Shown piece after piece: positions 60,881-64,000 of a stretch of 64,000 bases of DNA. The stretch lies in NCBI GenBank assembly GCA_965371805.1, contig CBDUZW010000014.1:27948-91947 (forward strand), written 5' to 3'. A program made the position numbers and the translations under genes. The number at the start of each line of letters is the position of its first letter. The stretch's first letter is position 1. The notes below the pieces were generated by a model that saw nothing but the letters and a program-made list of their open reading frames with translations, searched no databases and was not told the origin of the DNA. Source of the stretch: JAOZTV01 sp965371805. Lineage in GTDB: Bacteria > Acidobacteriota > Aminicenantia > UBA2199.

Positions 60881-61802
60881 AAAAATAATAGCTAAATTTT
60901 TAATATCTCTATTCCTAATAATAGGGATTAGCACATTAAGTTTTTCTAAAAAACAAAAACTTGATGCTGAAAGTGAAACTTTTTACAATTATGCCCGTTA
61001 CTTTTTTACTAAAAGTGAGCGGAAACTTTTTCTTAATCTTCAAAATAAAGAAGACAGAAAACGGTTTATTGATCATTTTTGGGAAATTCGTGATCCAGAT
61101 CATACAACAGAAGAAAATGAATTCAAATTTGCAATTGAAAGTAGATTTGATTATGTCTCAAAATATTTCAGGGAAGGCCCCGTAAAAGGCTGGAAAACAG
61201 ATAGAGGAAGGATATATCTTTTAATGGGACCTCCAGATGAAAAAGATCAGGATTATAATATTCGTGGATCAAATTCCAACAATTTCATAACCTCTCTAAT
61301 TCGATGGTATTATGCAGATTCTAATATTTTTGTCCAGTTCATTGAAAAAAGGAATAGTAACTCATATAGACTGGATTTAACATCGGCAACTTTGTCATTA
61401 CTAGATGAATTAAAAAGAAAGAAATACTTTATACACAAAAAAGGAACAAATTCTAAAACGGTTTCTTTAGATTTTTCCCTTTCTTTGGATAAATCAAATC
61501 CCAAAAAACTTATCCTAAGTATGAAACCGGAGAATATTTTCTTTAAGAAAGAAGGTTCAGAACTAAATGCTAAATTAAAAATTGATATAACAATATATTC
61601 TGGAAAAACTGATTTTATAAAACACAGGAAGATTGAATTAATTCAAATAGACGAAAAAGTAGTTCTTAAGAAAAAATCGAGAATAAATATTATATTACCT
61701 TTTTCATTGCCATTTGGGAAGATTAATGTGGATATACTGATTACGGACCTATTTGGTAATGGAGTAGAACGAAAATTCTTTTCCTTCAAAAATAAAAAAT
61801 AA
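60870..61802 (+). CDS. GWxTD-domain protein (2)
   Basis: 310 residues with an N-terminal signal segment (to about residue 24, LSFSKK). The GWxTD domain is canonical: FYNYARYFFTKSERKLFLNL, FIDHFWEIRDPD, then KGWKTDRGRIYLLMGPPDE near residue 105, followed by IRWYYADSN. The rest (about 180-310) is a beta domain with no TPR. It overlaps the first GWxTD gene, so both are made together and may form a complex at the envelope. No Shine-Dalgarno is clear, in line with coupling to the upstream gene. Confidence 0.87.
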   Translation: MKNKKIIAKFLISLFLIIGISTLSFSKKQKLDAESETFYNYARYFFTKSERKLFLNLQNKEDRKRFIDHFWEIRDPDHTTEENEFKFAIESRFDYVSKYFREGPVKGWKTDRGRIYLLMGPPDEKDQDYNIRGSNSNNFITSLIRWYYADSNIFVQFIEKRNSNSYRLDLTSATLSLLDELKRKKYFIHKKGTNSKTVSLDFSLSLDKSNPKKLILSMKPENIFFKKEGSELNAKLKIDITIYSGKTDFIKHRKIELIQIDEKVVLKKKSRINIILPFSLPFGKINVDILITDLFGNGVERKFFSFKNKK

Positions 61803-61883
61803 TGAGATAAATCTCCAGTAATTTTATTTAATTATAAGACAGCGTAAATAATAAAAAATATTTAAAAATAAAAGGAGTAAATA

Positions 61884-62855
61884 ATGATAAAAAGAAACTT
61901 AGCAGTAATAATTTGTGTACTTGTGTTCTTCTCTTTTGCAGCAGATGTTCTTGCACAGGAAGGGAGAGGAAACGGAAGATTGAAAGGTACAATTGTAGAT
62001 TCAAAAGGGAATCCGATCAAAGATGCAAAAATTAAATTGAAATATTTTGATTTTGAAAGAAATTTAGAAACTATAAGTGATGAAAAGGGAAAATGGATAT
62101 TTATCGGATTAGGGCCAGGTGGAGTTAGCGTTAATGCAGAAAAAGAGGGTTTTGTTACAGGTGGAATCCAATTAGCTGTTAAAGGTATAGAGAGAAACCC
62201 AACACAAAAGATCATTTTAAAAACACCTAGTGAAGTACCCACTGATATGGTTGCAAAAGAAGATAAAGAATCGAAAAATGATTTAAAAAAAGCAAACTCT
62301 TTATTTAATGACAAAAAATTTGAAAGAGCCTTAGAACTATATAAAAAATTTACTATAATGAAACCAAATAAACATGAAATCTGTATTTATTTAGCACATT
62401 GTTATCTAGGATTAAAAAAATATAATGATGCTATCTCTGAGTATAATTCAGTTCTAAAAAAAATTAATGCAAAAACTCCAAATGCAAAAAACAATAAATT
62501 TATAGTCGAAATATATTCCGGAATAGCAGAAGTCTATATGAATCAGAATAACTTAAAAGATGCTGAAATATATTTTAAAAAAGCGATTGCTATTAATCCA
62601 AAAGATCATATTTTAACTTATACAGTTGCAGAAATATTATTTAACGGTGGAAAAACTAGTGATGCTATTAAATATTATGAACTAACAATAAAAAACAATC
62701 CATCATGGCCAAATTCATATAAACAAATTGGCTATGCATATTTGAATAAGGGTGATATTAAAAACTCTATAAAATATTTAAAAAAATATCTTTCACTGGA
62801 ACCGGATTCTCCAGATGCTCAAGGAATTAAGGACGTAATTAAAAGTTTACAATAA
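61884..62855 (+). CDS. Exported CarboxypepD_reg and TPR protein
   Basis: 323 residues. The signal peptide ends near DVLAQ (residue 25). A carboxypeptidase-regulatory-like Ig fold follows (about 32-120: RLKGTIVDSKGNPIKDAKIK, SDEKGKWIFIGLGPGGVSV), then TPR units (about 130-320: ALELYKKFTIMKPNKHEICI, DAEIYFKKAIAINPKDHIL, AIKYYELTIKNNPSWPNSYK, SIKYLKKYLSLEPDSPDAQ). This combination is typical of Aminicenantes and Acidobacteriota envelope proteins, likely a periplasmic scaffold. AAAGGAG precedes the ATG. A good hairpin terminator follows. Confidence 0.82.
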   Translation: MIKRNLAVIICVLVFFSFAADVLAQEGRGNGRLKGTIVDSKGNPIKDAKIKLKYFDFERNLETISDEKGKWIFIGLGPGGVSVNAEKEGFVTGGIQLAVKGIERNPTQKIILKTPSEVPTDMVAKEDKESKNDLKKANSLFNDKKFERALELYKKFTIMKPNKHEICIYLAHCYLGLKKYNDAISEYNSVLKKINAKTPNAKNNKFIVEIYSGIAEVYMNQNNLKDAEIYFKKAIAINPKDHILTYTVAEILFNGGKTSDAIKYYELTIKNNPSWPNSYKQIGYAYLNKGDIKNSIKYLKKYLSLEPDSPDAQGIKDVIKSLQ

Positions 62856-62863
62856 TACTATAC

Positions 62864-62897
62864 TTTAGGGAGGCTTAAAATAATAAGTCTCCCTAAA
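62864..62897 (+). terminator. Terminator after the TPR gene
   Basis: TTTAGGGAGGCTT / AAGTCTCCCTAAA, a 13-bp stem with one G-T pair and an 8-base loop, 9 bases after the stop. Confidence 0.75.
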
Positions 62898-62993
62898 CAC
62901 AACCACTATGTTTTTAGTATTACTAGAGTTAAAATTCTTATACCTACTTACATTCCAATATTAAACTATCAAGTTGCTTTATTTCATTTTCAC

Positions 62994-63520
62994 TTAATTT
63001 GAAAAACAATTCTTTCTACAATGCTGGAAATACTCTAAAGCTTTATCTTTCTTTCCCATTTTTAAATAAGTTATTCCCAGACTTAAGTAAAGATATGTAA
63101 ATGATGGATTAGTTTTGAGAGATTGTTCCTAATATTCGATTGATTTTTCTCTATCCCCTATATAACTTACAGCAACTGCTAATCCATTTAAAATATAATG
63201 CTGCTAAACTCCATTAACAAAAGTATATTAGACGGTTCAATGTCTTTACCACTATTATAATAGTTAATCGCTTTATCAATTTCCCCTATTGCTTTATATA
63301 TATCCTAATACCATAAGTACTGAAGTGTTTTTAGGATCCTCCTTGATAATTTGGTTACATAATTTAATTGATTCATCAATTCCGAAAGAGTGTTTTCTTG
63401 TTTAGTAAGAAAATAACTACCGTTATTTCGTACTTTATGCGATGTTGGTACTTTCCCGAAAATATAATTTTCAAACCTGATCCCTTTTTGAGCTAATTTA
63501 TCAATAGATAAAATTTCAAG
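62994..63520 (-). pseudogene. Decayed sulfatase-TPR fusion gene
   Basis: On the minus strand, scattered frames spell a sulfatase beginning (SIDKLAQKGIRFENYIFGKV, then PTSHKVRNNGSYFLTKQENT). They continue with TPR text (DESIKLCNQIIKEDPKNTSV, YKAIGEIDKAINYYNSGKDI, NGLAVAVSYIGDREKSIEY, TNPSFTYLYLSLGITYLKMG, KKDKALEYFQHCRKN). At least three frameshifts and several stops separate them. The stretch between PTLPS and HGVR of normal sulfatases, and the whole body of the enzyme, are deleted. It occupies most of the 783-base gap before the receptor gene. Confidence 0.75.
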
Positions 63521-63570
63521 TTATAAGTTTAACTTGAAGGAATACTTCATTTTTAATTCAGATCAGATAA

Positions 63571-63600
63571 AAAAAAAAGGCGAGGTATAAATACCCCGCC
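63571..63600 (-). terminator. Rho-independent terminator of the TonB-dependent receptor gene
   Basis: On the minus strand: GGCGGGGTAT TT ATACCTCGCC (one G-T pair) followed by eight T. It lies about 40 bases after the stop at 63639 and is the clearest terminator of the window. Confidence 0.88.
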
Positions 63601-63638
63601 CATTTTATAAATATTTTAAAAATTAATTTCTTTAAATT

Positions 63639-64000
63639 CTAGAACTCAATTTTTGCGCCAATTCTAATGATTCTTGGCTGAGTAATTGATGTCATTTCTT
63701 CAAATGTGATTCCAGGAGTACTTGACATTGTTTCAACTGCGGTTGCAACACCCTGGTTAAATACATTAAAGATATCAGCAAAAACAGAAACTGTAATATT
63801 ACTGAATTTAAATCCTTTTTCTAATTTAACATCGAGAGTAACTAAATTAGGTAATCCTCTTGTACCTTTCTGTTCAGCAAGAATATTTCCACCTTCAGCT
63901 AAGTCTAGTCCAAGATCCTCTGCATTAACAACTCTGGTATATCTATTACCGGAAAGCATTCTGAAATAACTACCAAAATTAATTCCCCAAGGTCCTTTTA
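63639..64000 (-). CDS. TonB-dependent receptor, C-terminal end only
   Basis: The frame is open to the window edge. The visible 120 residues are the last barrel strands: GPWGINFGSYFRMLSGNRYT, LVTLDVKLEKGF, VSVFADIFNVFNQGVA, and PRIIRIGAKIEF with terminal Phe. FADIFNVFN is typical of the last strands of SusC/CarboxypepD_reg-type TonB-dependent receptors. These import large substrates such as glycans or metal chelates using TonB energy. Most of the protein lies beyond 64000, so substrate type cannot be judged. Confidence 0.85.
   Translation of the reverse strand, partial: KGPWGINFGSYFRMLSGNRYTRVVNAEDLGLDLAEGGNILAEQKGTRGLPNLVTLDVKLEKGFKFSNITVSVFADIFNVFNQGVATAVETMSSTPGITFEEMTSITQPRIIRIGAKIEF

Noticed and set aside
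1..64000. CRISPR array, prophage or integrated plasmid
   Set aside because: No regularly spaced direct repeats, no structural phage, integrase or replication genes apart from the Xer remnant.

Overview
The window comes from a strongly AT-rich, Gram-negative, probably anaerobic bacterium that uses the standard genetic code. Outer-membrane barrels with a terminal Phe, a TonB-dependent receptor and signal peptides show the outer membrane. The two GWxTD-domain proteins, the CarboxypepD_reg/TPR protein and a decayed sulfatase-TPR gene are typical of Acidobacteriota, Aminicenantes and some Bacteroidota/Ignavibacteria relatives. An Aminicenantes-like origin is my inference, not something shown by a marker gene.

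Layout. 1-3.9 kb: partial aminotransferase, archaeal-type peroxiredoxin, hotdog thioesterase, CGGC protein, NifX-like protein, Fe-S scaffold and a decayed gamma-lyase. 3.9-7.1 kb: metal (zinc/manganese type) uptake operon (permease, binding protein, outer-membrane barrel, small Cys/His membrane protein) with no ATPase gene. 7.4-15.7 kb: a metal-sulfur/redox island with a DUF4405 membrane protein, DUF5320, radical SAM protein, ArsP_2-type exporter, zinc ribbon, two MinD/Mrp ATPases with inserted ferredoxin domains, NifX-like proteins and a DUF134 regulator. Six promoters in the window, five in this island plus the nifX-like promoter at 2.9 kb, carry the same palindrome (TGCACATATGTGCA-like) in the 17-bp spacer between -35 and -10. 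This looks like one local regulon, probably under the DUF134 protein.

16-33.5 kb: M99-type peptidase, a NarX/NarL-type two-component pair, a lone receiver, an MCP with tandem CZB domains and CheW, then a multi-PAS hybrid kinase, DUF2202 protein, diguanylate cyclase and outer-membrane barrel. Three sigma-54-like promoters lie here, together with wreckage of a duplicated NtrC-regulator/hybrid-kinase module: one regulator fragment, one regulator whose AAA+ domain core is deleted in frame, one inverted receiver fragment, and a frameshifted and internally deleted DUF4405 copy.

33.7-41.5 kb: a two-gene iterative polyketide/PUFA-type synthase (KS-AT-ACP-ACP-KR-DH plus PfaD enoylreductase) with no PfaB or PfaC. 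41.6-47.4 kb: RecD2, a Nudix-ThiE fusion and ComEC. 47.6-55.7 kb: a secreted adhesin-like protein, then the nusA-infB-nrnA-truB operon (rbfA absent from its usual place) and a flippase-like protein. 55.9-64 kb: XerC/D remnant, erythromycin-esterase-like lipoprotein, GWxTD operon, TPR protein, sulfatase-TPR pseudogene and the end of a TonB-dependent receptor. A short dispersed repeat (GGGGTCA..CTCACGAAAGGGAAATTATCGTAC-like) occurs five times, mostly in the decayed intergenic stretches. No tRNA, rRNA, CRISPR array or prophage was seen.
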